Numbered from the stretch's first letter, positions 7,874-16,668 are shown. The stretch is 18,673 nt of DNA from Strigomonas culicis (GCA_000482145.1 AUXH01000390.1:1-18673), one strand, 5' to 3'. Translations and numbers: made by a program. Notes: generated from the letters alone by a model not told the origin.

Positions 7874-8281
7874 ATCGGAAAAAAAAAAGAGTTTTGTTCG
7901 TGCGGAAAAGAAGAAAAAGAAGAATATACACACAGCGTAGGATAGACTTTTTTTTAAAAAGAAAAAATGAGAACTAAGTGAACTAATTTAAAAACGCGGA
8001 AAACAATGATACATATATGTATTATATGTGGCGAAGAAAAAAAAGTTGGATTCTTTTAACGGTAAAGCGAAGAAGGAAAAGAAATTGAAGGCAGATTACG
8101 TGTATGATATTGCGCATACAAGGTCACATATGAGTTATGTCCAGAGGAGAATAATCACCATACCAGTGAAAAAGTCCCCCTTTTAATATAATCCGTGGTA
8201 CATGTTTTTAGTAGTGTCTTCTCGTTGTTGTTCTTTTTAGTTTATAATGGATTCAACATACAAAGGGAAAATGTACAAGAC
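7874..8281. other. AT-rich spacer between hydrolase and XRN genes
   Basis: 408 bases without a gene. The low end is the hydrolase 5'UTR and splice region; the rest is the presumed 3'UTR of the XRN gene. It contains a 14-base perfect palindrome (8009-8022) in an A/T-rich setting. Nothing else stands out. Confidence 0.65.
7947..7971 (-). promoter_or_regulatory. Predicted spliced-leader acceptor for the hydrolase gene
   Basis: A short T/C tract (about 7956-7971, minus strand) and an A run precede AG at 7947-7948, giving a 73-base 5'UTR. A second, stronger tract (about 7879-7925) lies inside that 5'UTR, but the first AG after it is at 7856-7857, inside the coding region. Confidence 0.45.
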
Positions 8282-11134
8282 TTAGGAGTTGCTGAGCCCT
8301 TGCTTTAAAGCGGCTAGGCGCTTTCGCATTTCCTCCTTCTTCTTCTCCAGCTCGTCCGTCGTGGTTTGCGCTACCGCCTTATCCATCTTGTTCGCGTCGC
8401 CTCCGTCAGCTTTGTGGTCCGTGTCGGCGTCCTCGTTGGAGCTCTCATCCTCCGCCCGCGGCCGCTTGGCGCTCTTCCACACGTCAGCGGTTCCAACGGC
8501 CGCGTCCTGCAGCGCGGCGCGCGCCGCGTCGACGGCCTCCTTGAACGTGTCGTGGTGACTGGGCTCCGTGTAGCCGGGGAGCAGCCGCGCGGTGTTGAGG
8601 CGCACCACGTCCGCCGAGCACTCGATGGGGACGCACGCGAGCAGCCAGCGCAGCCGCACCTGCTGCGTGCGCGCGTCGCGGCTCAGGTCGCGCTTGCCGC
8701 CCATCGGGTCGATCGACGCGAGGAAGTGCGAGGGGTCCGTGCCGTCGGTCGACGTCGTCGCGACCATGGTGAACCGCGCGCCGTCAATGTAGCCCAGCGA
8801 CTTGGCCAGCTGCACGCTGGGCAGGATCGACAGCGGCGCCACGTTGAAGTTAAACGACGGCTCGACGCACTTCTCGCTGCGCGGCACGACAGGCCCCGCC
8901 GCGGCGGCGGTCGGGGCGGGCGTCTCCGCGGCGGTGGGCCGCGCGGGGGCGGGGGCCACCGTGGCGCCCTGCAGCAGCGCGGCGGCGGCCGAGCTCGCGC
9001 CGCCCGTCCGCCGCGCGCCGAAGAAGGACGCGCCGCGCGCGCCCGACAGCAGCGCGCTCGGCTGCGAGGCGGCCGGGGCCGGCGTGCTCGCGCGCGCGGC
9101 CTGCTCCGCCAGCCTCTGCCGCGCGGCCTGCAGCTCGCCCTCCACCCCCGCGCGGCCCCACAGCGCGACGAACACGAGCTCGCTCGCCACGAAGCGCGCC
9201 GCGGCGCCGCCCGGCTCACACAGACACGTGGGGTGGGCGAAGACTTCGTAGGCCAAGAAGCGCGTCCGCTCCACCTCCGTGAGGTGCCCGCGCTTCTGCT
9301 GGCACCAGTTGCGGATGGCGACAAAGTCGAGTTTCTCCATCGGGGCCTGCACGAGCGGCTCCACCTCCGCGAAGGCGGGCCGGATGGCGGAGGGCAGCAG
9401 GCCGACGCTGCGCGACGGGAGCAGCACGAGCAGCTGCACCAGCACGTCCGGCGGCGCGTTGTCGTACACCTTCGCGACGGGCGCGTCCGCGGCGAGGCCC
9501 GCCTGCAGGCCCGCGGCCGCCCCGTCGCCGCGACGGAAGTTGAGCGCGAAGCTCATCAACGCCTCGTACGTGAGCACGCCGCAGTACTTCTGGAGCGCCT
9601 GCAGCGGCGGCGCGTCGCTGAAGGGGTAGTAGCAGCCCCAGTGCTCCACAATGCCCGCGCTGTACTGCAGCGCCCACTGCAGCATCGTCCAGTAGCAGTA
9701 GCACTTCATCTCCAGCTGCTTCTCCTTCTTCGCCTGCTTCTCGCGGAAGGCATCGTCGTCCTCGAAGCCCCACTGCATCGCCGACGGCTCGCCGCCGCCG
9801 CTGCTGTTGTTGACGCCGATGACGTCGCCACTGCCGGCGAAGTGCGTCGGGCCGCCGCCGCGACGGCGATCGCCGCGGATGTCGTGCAGACAGTCCAGCA
9901 AGAAGCGGGCGGACTCGAAGAGGATTTGGTTCGTCTCTGGGTTCACAATCGTGCGGCCGCGCGACACAAAGTCGTTGGCCAGGATCGTCAGCAGCCCGTC
10001 CAGCGTGCCCTCCTGAATGCTGCCGCCGCACTCGGGCAGGAAATCGTTACCAAAGAGCAACATGACAAAGACGACGTCGTGCAGCGTCTTCTCCAGCTGC
10101 GCGTCCTTCTCCGCGTTGTACTGCTGGCCGACCACGGAGCCCGGCTCCACGGGCAGGTGCTGGAGGCCGAGGACCTCGCGCAACTCGTTTCGGAACTGGT
10201 GAATGCTGAAGAAGGTGGAGTTCCACGTGTCCGCCATCGGACCGTTGGCCGACGACGGGGCACCCCCGCTGCCTTGCTGCGGGGGTTGATTTCCATGGTT
10301 GTGGTTGTGGTTATGGTGATGGTGACTCGTGAAGCGCGCGCGCGCGGCCACCATCGCGGAGGGTTCGTACCGCAGCACGTGGATACGAGGCTCGTGGAGA
10401 ATGAGACAGCTGACCGTGACATCCGTATCAGAGCTGCAGATAATGTGAGAGGTGTTGGGGTTGTACTGCGGGTGGCTGCGGAAGCGCCGAATGGCCTCCG
10501 TGATCTTGTTCTCACCCTCGCCGGGCCGCAGCACGTCGTCCACCACGATCGCGAGCGACACAAACGACGTCGGCGGCGCCGTCGCGTCGCGCTGAGGGTC
10601 CGCGCGGAGCGCCTCCTGCGCCGCGGCAAGGCGCTTGCAGTTCGCGCGCTCTGTCCGCGTCACGGCGTAGTGGTGCAGCGCCTCGGTCACCTTCTCCATA
10701 AAGCGCGTGCCCACACTGATGCAGTTGCTGTCCCACAGGCTCTCCAGGTCGGGGCCGTTGCCGTGGCCGCGCCCGCCAGGCCGTCGCGTGCGGCGGGCTC
10801 GGCTGCGACGTGCGCGCTGTTGGGAGAGCTTGCCCAGCGGCGACACGCCATCGACGGCCAGGTACACCAACCGCTGCGGCTCTCCACAGACGTCGAAGAT
10901 CAGATCATCCAAAAGATCGAACAGTTTTTGGAGAATCGCGTTCTCTAGCTCCTCGGCGTGGCGGAAGCTGGACCCGCTGCTCGTCATGATCTGCGCCGAC
11001 TGGTAGAGGAGCGAGTTCAGATCGACATAGAGGTTATCCGGGTTCCGCACGTGCTGCGAGACCGGACCGCTAGCCGGGAGAAAGCAGGAGGTGAAACGTC
11101 GGCGCAGCCATGTCAACAAGAGGGGAACACCCAT
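8282..11134 (-). CDS. XRN-family 5'-3' exoribonuclease
   Basis: 950 residues, ATG at 11134, TAA at 8282-8284. It begins M-G-V-P, the hallmark N-terminus of Xrn1/Rat1 nucleases. Conserved acidic metal-binding residues are all present: D38 (Y-V-D-L-N), D95 (V-D-G-V-S-P followed by K-L-S-Q-Q-R-A-R-R), E206 and E208 (G-E-G-E-N-K-I), D236 and D238 (S-S-D-T-D-V), and D364 (F-G-N-D-F-L-P). It should therefore be an active enzyme degrading 5'-monophosphorylated RNA. Trypanosomatids carry several XRNs (XRNA-XRND). This one is shorter than XRNA (about 1400 residues), so B, C or D is more likely; I cannot tell which. Oddities are a His/Asn-rich insertion (270-282), an Ala/Pro-rich low-complexity stretch (about 680-750) and a charged Lys/Glu tail. 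Basic runs near 105-120 and in the C-terminal region could serve nuclear import. Confidence 0.92.
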   Translation of the reverse strand: MGVPLLLTWLRRRFTSCFLPASGPVSQHVRNPDNLYVDLNSLLYQSAQIMTSSGSSFRHAEELENAILQKLFDLLDDLIFDVCGEPQRLVYLAVDGVSPLGKLSQQRARRSRARRTRRPGGRGHGNGPDLESLWDSNCISVGTRFMEKVTEALHHYAVTRTERANCKRLAAAQEALRADPQRDATAPPTSFVSLAIVVDDVLRPGEGENKITEAIRRFRSHPQYNPNTSHIICSSDTDVTVSCLILHEPRIHVLRYEPSAMVAARARFTSHHHHNHNHNHGNQPPQQGSGGAPSSANGPMADTWNSTFFSIHQFRNELREVLGLQHLPVEPGSVVGQQYNAEKDAQLEKTLHDVVFVMLLFGNDFLPECGGSIQEGTLDGLLTILANDFVSRGRTIVNPETNQILFESARFLLDCLHDIRGDRRRGGGPTHFAGSGDVIGVNNSSGGGEPSAMQWGFEDDDAFREKQAKKEKQLEMKCYCYWTMLQWALQYSAGIVEHWGCYYPFSDAPPLQALQKYCGVLTYEALMSFALNFRRGDGAAAGLQAGLAADAPVAKVYDNAPPDVLVQLLVLLPSRSVGLLPSAIRPAFAEVEPLVQAPMEKLDFVAIRNWCQQKRGHLTEVERTRFLAYEVFAHPTCLCEPGGAAARFVASELVFVALWGRAGVEGELQAARQRLAEQAARASTPAPAASQPSALLSGARGASFFGARRTGGASSAAAALLQGATVAPAPARPTAAETPAPTAAAAGPVVPRSEKCVEPSFNFNVAPLSILPSVQLAKSLGYIDGARFTMVATTSTDGTDPSHFLASIDPMGGKRDLSRDARTQQVRLRWLLACVPIECSADVVRLNTARLLPGYTEPSHHDTFKEAVDAARAALQDAAVGTADVWKSAKRPRAEDESSNEDADTDHKADGGDANKMDKAVAQTTTDELEKKKEEMRKRLAALKQGLSNS

Positions 11135-11176
11135 TTGCCGTAGGAAGTGGGAGACGAAGAAATCGAGAAGACCGAA

Positions 11177-11221
11177 CTAAGGATCATCATAAGGCCAAAA
11201 AAGGATAGAGTAAGAGAAAGG
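11177..11221 (-). promoter_or_regulatory. Predicted spliced-leader acceptor for the XRN gene
   Basis: A pyrimidine-rich tract (about 11196-11221, minus strand) is followed by AG at 11177-11178, which leaves a 42-base 5'UTR that itself contains no further AG before the ATG. Confidence 0.55.
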
Positions 11222-11418
11222 TATAAACGAATATGATGAGAGAGACACAAACATAGTGACCATGTAGCGCAGTGCAAAGAGATGACTCGCTCTGCGAAGA
11301 CACGCATCCACATCTCTTATCATTACAAGCGACACGAATACAAAAAAAAAACGATTACATTCCTTTTTTCAATATAAATATATGCAACAATAATGTACAT
11401 GTAACAAACACGAGATTT

Positions 11419-14400
11419 CTATTTCGATGAAAAGAACATGCCTGCCTCGCACTCGTGACGGTTGGTCTCAGTGCGTGCCTTCACCTTGTAATACAGTATG
11501 GCCAAGTGCATCGGCACCCACTCCCGACCCTCAATGAGGACCAGGTGTCCATTTTCTCCCACGGGTTTCGAGGGAAGCGTCTTCACCATGTCCTCAATGG
11601 TCTTCTTCTTTTCGTATGTAACGTAGCCCCGACTAAAATTGTCCCCCTCCAGACTCATCGGTGATGGAGGGAGGTCCGCCGTGAGAGAAACGTGCCGCCC
11701 GTTGATGACAGTGGCGCGCGGTCCTTCATCGATCCTAATGTGGCACAAGTTTCGACACTGGGATGCCTTTAACAGCAGCACCGCCGTCGCGGCGGGTGCG
11801 GCCGAGAAGCGTGGAATGGAGAGTGTGAGTATCGCAGGGTTGATGAAGGGCAGATAGATCTTGTTCTCCACGCAGATCTGCACAAGGAAGGAAAAGAAGA
11901 CTCGACTCTGGCAGCCGTAAAGGAAAAGAACACGGAAGGCTCGCTCCGCATGCTGGCGCTTGCTGTGCACATCAATGGACATGCGCGGCGACGACAGCAG
12001 CAGTGTCTGAACGCCACCCACGTCGTCTCGCGTGAGCGGGATAACGTGCGACAGAAGGTTGGGCAGAATGTAGAGGTACATATCCCTCGCATCCACCTCC
12101 TGCGTGTCCGTGCGGTTCTTCACAACTCTGCCCTTCAGTGTAGCACCCGCTGGCCATGCATCGGACAGGTGCGGGGGCGGCGGCGGGAGTGACTCGACGC
12201 TGTCCACCACACGGACCGGGATGTAAAAGTAGCGGCTGAGCACACGTTGGAAGCTGCCCTGCAGCGAACGCACCGGATTGCTCAACACACCTTCCGCGGC
12301 GCAAAAGCAGTAGTACGTCCAGTGGGGGCTCACGCACGCCGCGCCGCCGGTGGACTTGGCGACCGCCCATGGCAGACAGGCGCCAAACTCCAGCAGCAAC
12401 GCGAGAAGGTCCGTCGTGATGGTGATGCGCGCGGACGACGACATCAGGCGGATCAGGAAGACTTGGGCACCGGTGAAGGCAATGTTGTGCGCCACGTAGC
12501 CGCACGGAACATGGATGTCCTCGAGTGGCTTGTAAATATTGGCGATCATGCGCTTCACCCGTGCGACGGTGGAGGCCCCGGGCACCTTCACGAGCAGGTA
12601 CTGCAATGCCTCTGCAAAGGAGCTGAAGAAGCTGCGCCACTTCACTCGAGGACCGTTGTTACTGGTGTTCGCAGAATCCGTGTTGAAGTCATCCGAGAAT
12701 TGCTTCTTTTCTTGCAGCAGCTGAGCGATTTGCTTGTGGATCGTCGCCGCCAGTGCACGCGCGAGCTCCTCCATCACCTCGTCCGCGATGTCGAGGAGGT
12801 GGGCCCCATCCAACAGCAGCAGCAGCAGCAGGCTGCCCTCCTGCTGCTCCAGCCACCGCACCCGCATGATGTCCCCAATGGAGGCCGTCTGCCGGGTCTT
12901 CGTTCGGTTGATAGTCTCCGAGCCCGGCCGAAACACGGAAAGGAGGGCAGTCGCGCCGAAGTGGGACACGTTCACACTGGAGAGCGTCAGGTTCGGCACC
13001 ACGCGCAGGGCAGGGTTACCGTCGTATAGCGATGGCCGCTGTGACGTCCCCAAGGCTTGTGCGAAGGCGCTGTGGTCCGTGGCACCCGCGATCAGCACAA
13101 ACACGCGCTCCTGTAGCACTTTGAAAGCCATCTCGAACGCTTCCTGTGACACGTACATGCTGGGAAAGATGGCCGGGGGAAGCACATCTTGAACCGAAAA
13201 GGGCGCCTGTGTGTTTGTGCAGAGAATGTCCAGTGCCTTGCTCTGCAGGCAGTTGTACGCGATGTTTAGCTCGTCCTCGACGAGAAAGTCGCCTACCTTT
13301 TTCTCAACGTCGACGAAGGACTGCAGCACACTATCAATCTGGTCGGTGAAGCCCTTGAGGCCAATATTGATGAAGGCGATGAGGCCCAACGTGGTGGTGT
13401 CCGTGAAGAGCTGGGCGTCGTTCCGCTGTCCGGGCGCGTCCTCCGTGAACTGTGCGTGGAGGAACAACTGGACCAGCACTTGGTCATCGAGGGGCATGCT
13501 GCGAAAGTACAGGTGATTGGCCAGACTCGGCGTGTAGCGCACCGAGACGGGCTGGAAGAGCCGCTCCTGCGCAAAGCTGAGGTGCGCAAAGTAGTTCTTC
13601 TTCATGTAGCGGCAGCGCCGTATCTCGGACAGGAAGAGCGGGGCCAGCTGCTCCCTTACCTGCTCGTGCACCGCCTTGGTGAGCGCCTTGACGGTCGCCG
13701 CGTCGTAGGAGGCCTCGAGCAGGCGCGTCGCGCGGGGCCCGATGAAGTACAGCACGGAGGGGTGCCCCGGTGCCCCACGGAAGAGGTGTACGTCCTCCTG
13801 GTCGTCGAAAGGCTCCGCCGGGGAGCGCTCGCCCAGGGCGAGGTCCCAGAGCCCGCGCTCGACGCACCGCGCCAGGGCGGCGGCGCAGCGCTGCCGCGCG
13901 GTGCTCGTGTGCGGGGCCGTGTCATGCACGACGATGATGTCGAAGGCGCGGCCCGACGATTCCTGCAGCACGGCCGCCAGCGGCACCGTCTCTACAAAGG
14001 ACAGATCTCGCGCATGGCCGAACAAGGTGCACGCCGTCGGCTGCGTTCGAGTCGACGACGCCGGGCTGTGGGCGTCGTGGTGCTCCTCTGTACTCGGTGC
14101 TGTATAGAGAATAGGCACCGCCCCACACAACCGATGGGCGGGGCAGAGCTCGAGGCCCGCGAGCAGCTGGGGGTCGTTTTTCGGCCTTGCGAAAGCACTG
14201 TCAGTTGTCGGCGGATAGAACAGCAACTTTTTTGCTTCGCTGCAACAGTAATCCAGCGCGCCGCGCTCGTGTAGGACGTCGCTGGAGGCAATGTAAGAGC
14301 CGCAGACGCCAAGCACGTGCTGCCAAGAGAAAGGCACGACGGTGGACTTCATCCAATCCTGGTCCTCCGTGGATGTGTTCTGTATACCCAACTCGGCCGC

Positions 14401-15492
14401 CGGACTGTTTTCCGTGTATAGCGCAGGGACATGCTCTTCACAGAGGGACAGCTCGCTCTCCGTGGCGCCGCGCGCCGCACCAGGCAAGACTGACCGGTCG
14501 GCGTAGCTACGTAGAAAGAAGGGCGTCATCTCGAGCAATGCGCTGTGCGTCTCCAGCGTGTCCTCCTCCTCCACCGAGGAGGCCAGGAAGAGAAAGAAGG
14601 GTAGGTGACCCTCGACGATCGGCTGCTGACTGATGCCGTCGTTGAGCGGCGCCGTGCTGAAGCGATCCGACGGTTCCTGCAGGTCCATCTTCTGCTGCAG
14701 CCGCTTCGCGTAGCTCGGCGACAGGAAGAGGCGAGAGAGAAACGTGCACCACCGCGCCAGCGTCGTGGGGCCCAGCGCCGGGTTCGCCAGTGCCATCGGA
14801 ACGCCAAAGCACTTGCCGACCATTGACAGCAGGGTGATCTGCGTCGCGGCGTCGAGGCAGCGCTGCTCCGAGCACCAGGAGAGGTGCGGCTGGCACAGAC
14901 GCTGCACCAGGCCCTTGGCGAGGTGGTCCTCGGACGAGAAGAAGTGGAACGGCCCGTAGACCCACGGGTTGGGGCCCTGCGGCGCGCGGTAGGAGTGCAG
15001 CGCGCCGTTCGCCTGGATCGTGGTCATGATGCGCTTCATCTCGTCGGCCACGAAGGTGCTGTCGCTGAGGTCCGCCGCCTCCGCGCCGTCGACGTGCAGC
15101 ATGGAGGGCGGCGCAGCCGCGTCCCGCACCTCGTCCACCGCATCGTTGCTCACCGCGTCATGGAAGTAGTTCGACTCGACGCCGCCGGCCATCACCGTCG
15201 CACACGTCCACGCGGCGCTGGAGGATGCCGCGACGTGCGTGACCGTGTCCAGCAGCTTCAGGCAGCCGCTCGTCTGGGGCTGCATCGCAGGCGTGTGGAA
15301 AGGCGCCGCGAGCGCGTCCAGGAAGGCGACGGACGAGACGCACGTGGTGAAGCCCGGCACGCCGCCCAGACAGAGCGCAATGCGAGGCAGCTCCTCTTGC
15401 GGGAGCTCCGTCTTGCCTAGAATGGTAGAAAGCGCATGGTTGCACTTCTCCAGCCGCTTCTCTACAATCCCATTTTCATACACACGCCACAT
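11419..15492 (-). CDS. Large protein with cytosolic phospholipase A2-like domain, probably catalytically altered
   Basis: 1357 residues, ATG at 15492, TAG at 11419-11421. Residues about 35-620 follow the order of the cPLA2/lysophospholipase (PLA2_B) catalytic fold. A strand-loop at 38-60 corresponds to the GGGxRA oxyanion loop. V-T-H-V-A-A-S-S-S-A-A-W (84-95) aligns with V-T-Y-V-A-G-L-S-G-S-T-W, keeping the nucleophile as S91. H-L-P-F (296-299) and E-M-T-P-F (321-325) match the cPLA2 M-P-F-P-L-Y and E-F-S-P-Y segments. A-F-D-I-I-V-V (516-522) matches the strand after the catalytic Asp. However, the Gly loop reads G-G-V-P-G-F without the Arg, the GLSGS glycines are lost, and D-S/G-G is replaced by H-A-R-D (493-496). 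Loss or change of activity is inferred. No C2 domain precedes it. Residues about 620-1357 match nothing I recognise. No signal peptide. Confidence 0.65.
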   Translation of the reverse strand: MWRVYENGIVEKRLEKCNHALSTILGKTELPQEELPRIALCLGGVPGFTTCVSSVAFLDALAAPFHTPAMQPQTSGCLKLLDTVTHVAASSSAAWTCATVMAGGVESNYFHDAVSNDAVDEVRDAAAPPSMLHVDGAEAADLSDSTFVADEMKRIMTTIQANGALHSYRAPQGPNPWVYGPFHFFSSEDHLAKGLVQRLCQPHLSWCSEQRCLDAATQITLLSMVGKCFGVPMALANPALGPTTLARWCTFLSRLFLSPSYAKRLQQKMDLQEPSDRFSTAPLNDGISQQPIVEGHLPFFLFLASSVEEEDTLETHSALLEMTPFFLRSYADRSVLPGAARGATESELSLCEEHVPALYTENSPAAELGIQNTSTEDQDWMKSTVVPFSWQHVLGVCGSYIASSDVLHERGALDYCCSEAKKLLFYPPTTDSAFARPKNDPQLLAGLELCPAHRLCGAVPILYTAPSTEEHHDAHSPASSTRTQPTACTLFGHARDLSFVETVPLAAVLQESSGRAFDIIVVHDTAPHTSTARQRCAAALARCVERGLWDLALGERSPAEPFDDQEDVHLFRGAPGHPSVLYFIGPRATRLLEASYDAATVKALTKAVHEQVREQLAPLFLSEIRRCRYMKKNYFAHLSFAQERLFQPVSVRYTPSLANHLYFRSMPLDDQVLVQLFLHAQFTEDAPGQRNDAQLFTDTTTLGLIAFINIGLKGFTDQIDSVLQSFVDVEKKVGDFLVEDELNIAYNCLQSKALDILCTNTQAPFSVQDVLPPAIFPSMYVSQEAFEMAFKVLQERVFVLIAGATDHSAFAQALGTSQRPSLYDGNPALRVVPNLTLSSVNVSHFGATALLSVFRPGSETINRTKTRQTASIGDIMRVRWLEQQEGSLLLLLLLDGAHLLDIADEVMEELARALAATIHKQIAQLLQEKKQFSDDFNTDSANTSNNGPRVKWRSFFSSFAEALQYLLVKVPGASTVARVKRMIANIYKPLEDIHVPCGYVAHNIAFTGAQVFLIRLMSSSARITITTDLLALLLEFGACLPWAVAKSTGGAACVSPHWTYYCFCAAEGVLSNPVRSLQGSFQRVLSRYFYIPVRVVDSVESLPPPPPHLSDAWPAGATLKGRVVKNRTDTQEVDARDMYLYILPNLLSHVIPLTRDDVGGVQTLLLSSPRMSIDVHSKRQHAERAFRVLFLYGCQSRVFFSFLVQICVENKIYLPFINPAILTLSIPRFSAAPAATAVLLLKASQCRNLCHIRIDEGPRATVINGRHVSLTADLPPSPMSLEGDNFSRGYVTYEKKKTIEDMVKTLPSKPVGENGHLVLIEGREWVPMHLAILYYKVKARTETNRHECEAGMFFSSK
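12811..12831 (-). repeat. Coding CTG microsatellite (seven Leu)
   Basis: Six CTG codons and one TTG encode L888-L894 in the C-terminal region of the cPLA2-like protein. The run is short and flanked by normal sequence, so it is a possible length polymorphism and not a membrane segment. Confidence 0.8.
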
Positions 15493-15563
15493 GTATCGAC
15501 TGATCTATCTGTAGGGAAGGCTAGATGTAAGCTAATTGATACACACTCGGTGTATCCTTGTAC

Positions 15564-15630
15564 CTAAAGCATAGAGTGGCAGACGGGAAGCGTAGACAAA
15601 GCAAGTATTGGCACGGAAGAAAAGGGAGGT
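15564..15630 (-). promoter_or_regulatory. Possible spliced-leader acceptor for the cPLA2-like gene
   Basis: A pyrimidine stretch (about 15616-15630) and a looser C/T-rich one (about 15570-15600) precede AG at 15564-15565 on the minus strand, giving a 71-base 5'UTR. A competing AG at 15509-15510 follows a short tract and would leave 16 bases. Both fit; neither is strong. Confidence 0.35.
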
Positions 15631-15783
15631 ACCACTCTTCACATCAAAGATTCACGCTTGTGCATAACAGCAACCCTAATTACAGATGTACGTGCATTTA
15701 TTCTCTTCATAATACAATGATGGTAGATATATAGTACATCCAAATGCGGCACAGTACCGTCCGAAGAATACCGGAAGAGGAAG

Positions 15784-16668
15784 CTAATAGGATCGCAAGA
15801 GACACAGGGCAAAGTCTGCCATGGTAATGACACCGTCTCCATTTAAATCGCACTCCCCAAGGGCGAGCTGCATCTCCGCAGAGTGCATGTTTGCCACGAG
15901 CTGCATCACATCGGTTGAATCCGCGGAGTACGTCTGTGGGCTGCCGTTATGCACCTCCTTCTGGTAGCGCTCCACCGCCTGGCGAATATCTTGCTCGGAA
16001 AGCTCCCCGTTGCCGTCCATGTCTAGTTTTTTAAACGTTGTTTCAATTTCCGTCCGAGTCGACGTTTCCTCCTCCTCCTCGAACGAGCTGAGGAGAAGGT
16101 AAACGAACTGCTCGAAGGCAATGCCAGGCGCACGCTGTGGCGCTGGGGAGCGCCTCTCCTCCGTATACTTGCCGGAGCCCTCCGCGGCGGGGCCTAACCG
16201 CGTGCCCTCCTCCTTGTCCTTGTTGTCGTCCGCGGTGCCCAGGCGCTTGCGCCTGGGGCTCAAGCTGCGCGAGGAGGAACGCCCCGACTTGGACCGCCGC
16301 TTCGGGTCCTCCGCGACGACGGGGACGGTGAGGGCTTCACCCTGAGCGACGCGAGGCTGGTCCAGCAGTGCGCTGTGGCGCGTGCGCTGGTCGACCAGCT
16401 CGCGCACCTCCGCCGGCGACTTGTCGACGCCCAGGTCCTTGAACAGCATTGCCAAGGCCTTCACGGACATCTCCCGCTCACGGGGGGAGACAGCCGCGTT
16501 CTCATTCACCGCCTCGTCATTGCCTAGGGAGGTAGAGGTGGGGGTGTCTAAGCTGCAGTAGTGATCAAAGAGCTGCTTCGCCTCTTGCAGCTGATGAGGC
16601 ATAACGTAGAACTGCTTACGTAAATCCTCGACCCTTTCAAAGTCAAAGTCAGACGAGGAAGCAGTCAT
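15784..16668 (-). CDS. EF-hand calcium-binding protein with Ser/Arg-rich insert
   Basis: 294 residues, ATG at 16668, TAG at 15784-15786. The C-terminal lobe has two EF-hands with complete ligand loops: D216-M-D-G-N-G-E-L-S-E-Q-D227 and D274-L-N-G-D-G-V-I-T-M-A-D285. Both carry Asp at position 12, a position usually Glu in high-affinity sites. The N-terminal half looks like a degenerate EF-hand lobe: helices around 25-40 and 66-95 (A-M-L-F-K-D-L-G) and F-E-Q-F-V-Y-L-L-L near 185-193 resemble calmodulin-fold helices. The loops lack ligands, and the lobe is interrupted by about 80 residues. That insert includes a basic Ser/Arg stretch (123-142, S-x-S-x-S-P-R-R-K-R), a likely phosphorylation or nuclear-import segment. 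It is probably a Ca2+-responsive regulator; partner and location are unknown. Confidence 0.85.
   Translation of the reverse strand: MTASSSDFDFERVEDLRKQFYVMPHQLQEAKQLFDHYCSLDTPTSTSLGNDEAVNENAAVSPREREMSVKALAMLFKDLGVDKSPAEVRELVDQRTRHSALLDQPRVAQGEALTVPVVAEDPKRRSKSGRSSSRSLSPRRKRLGTADDNKDKEEGTRLGPAAEGSGKYTEERRSPAPQRAPGIAFEQFVYLLLSSFEEEEETSTRTEIETTFKKLDMDGNGELSEQDIRQAVERYQKEVHNGSPQTYSADSTDVMQLVANMHSAEMQLALGECDLNGDGVITMADFALCLLRSY

Noticed and set aside
7874..7933. Phe-rich N-terminal extension of the hydrolase that could look like a signal anchor
   Set aside because: It is the translated polypyrimidine tract and begins at a non-ATG codon or within the spliced-off region.
8366..10948. 860-codon plus-strand open frame antisense to the XRN gene
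   Set aside because: Composition is dominated by Arg, Val, His, Leu and Ala, with no recognisable domain. Long antisense frames are expected opposite very GC-rich coding sequence, and the minus-strand XRN motifs are decisive.
12811..12831. Seven-leucine run as a transmembrane segment
   Set aside because: Only seven residues, flanked by Gly-Ser and Asp-Gly-Ala-His; too short to span a membrane and explained by a CTG microsatellite.
12247..14274. Plus-strand frames of about 260-270 codons opposite the cPLA2-like gene
   Set aside because: Arg/His/Gln-rich shadows without motifs; the 1357-codon minus-strand frame is continuous through both.
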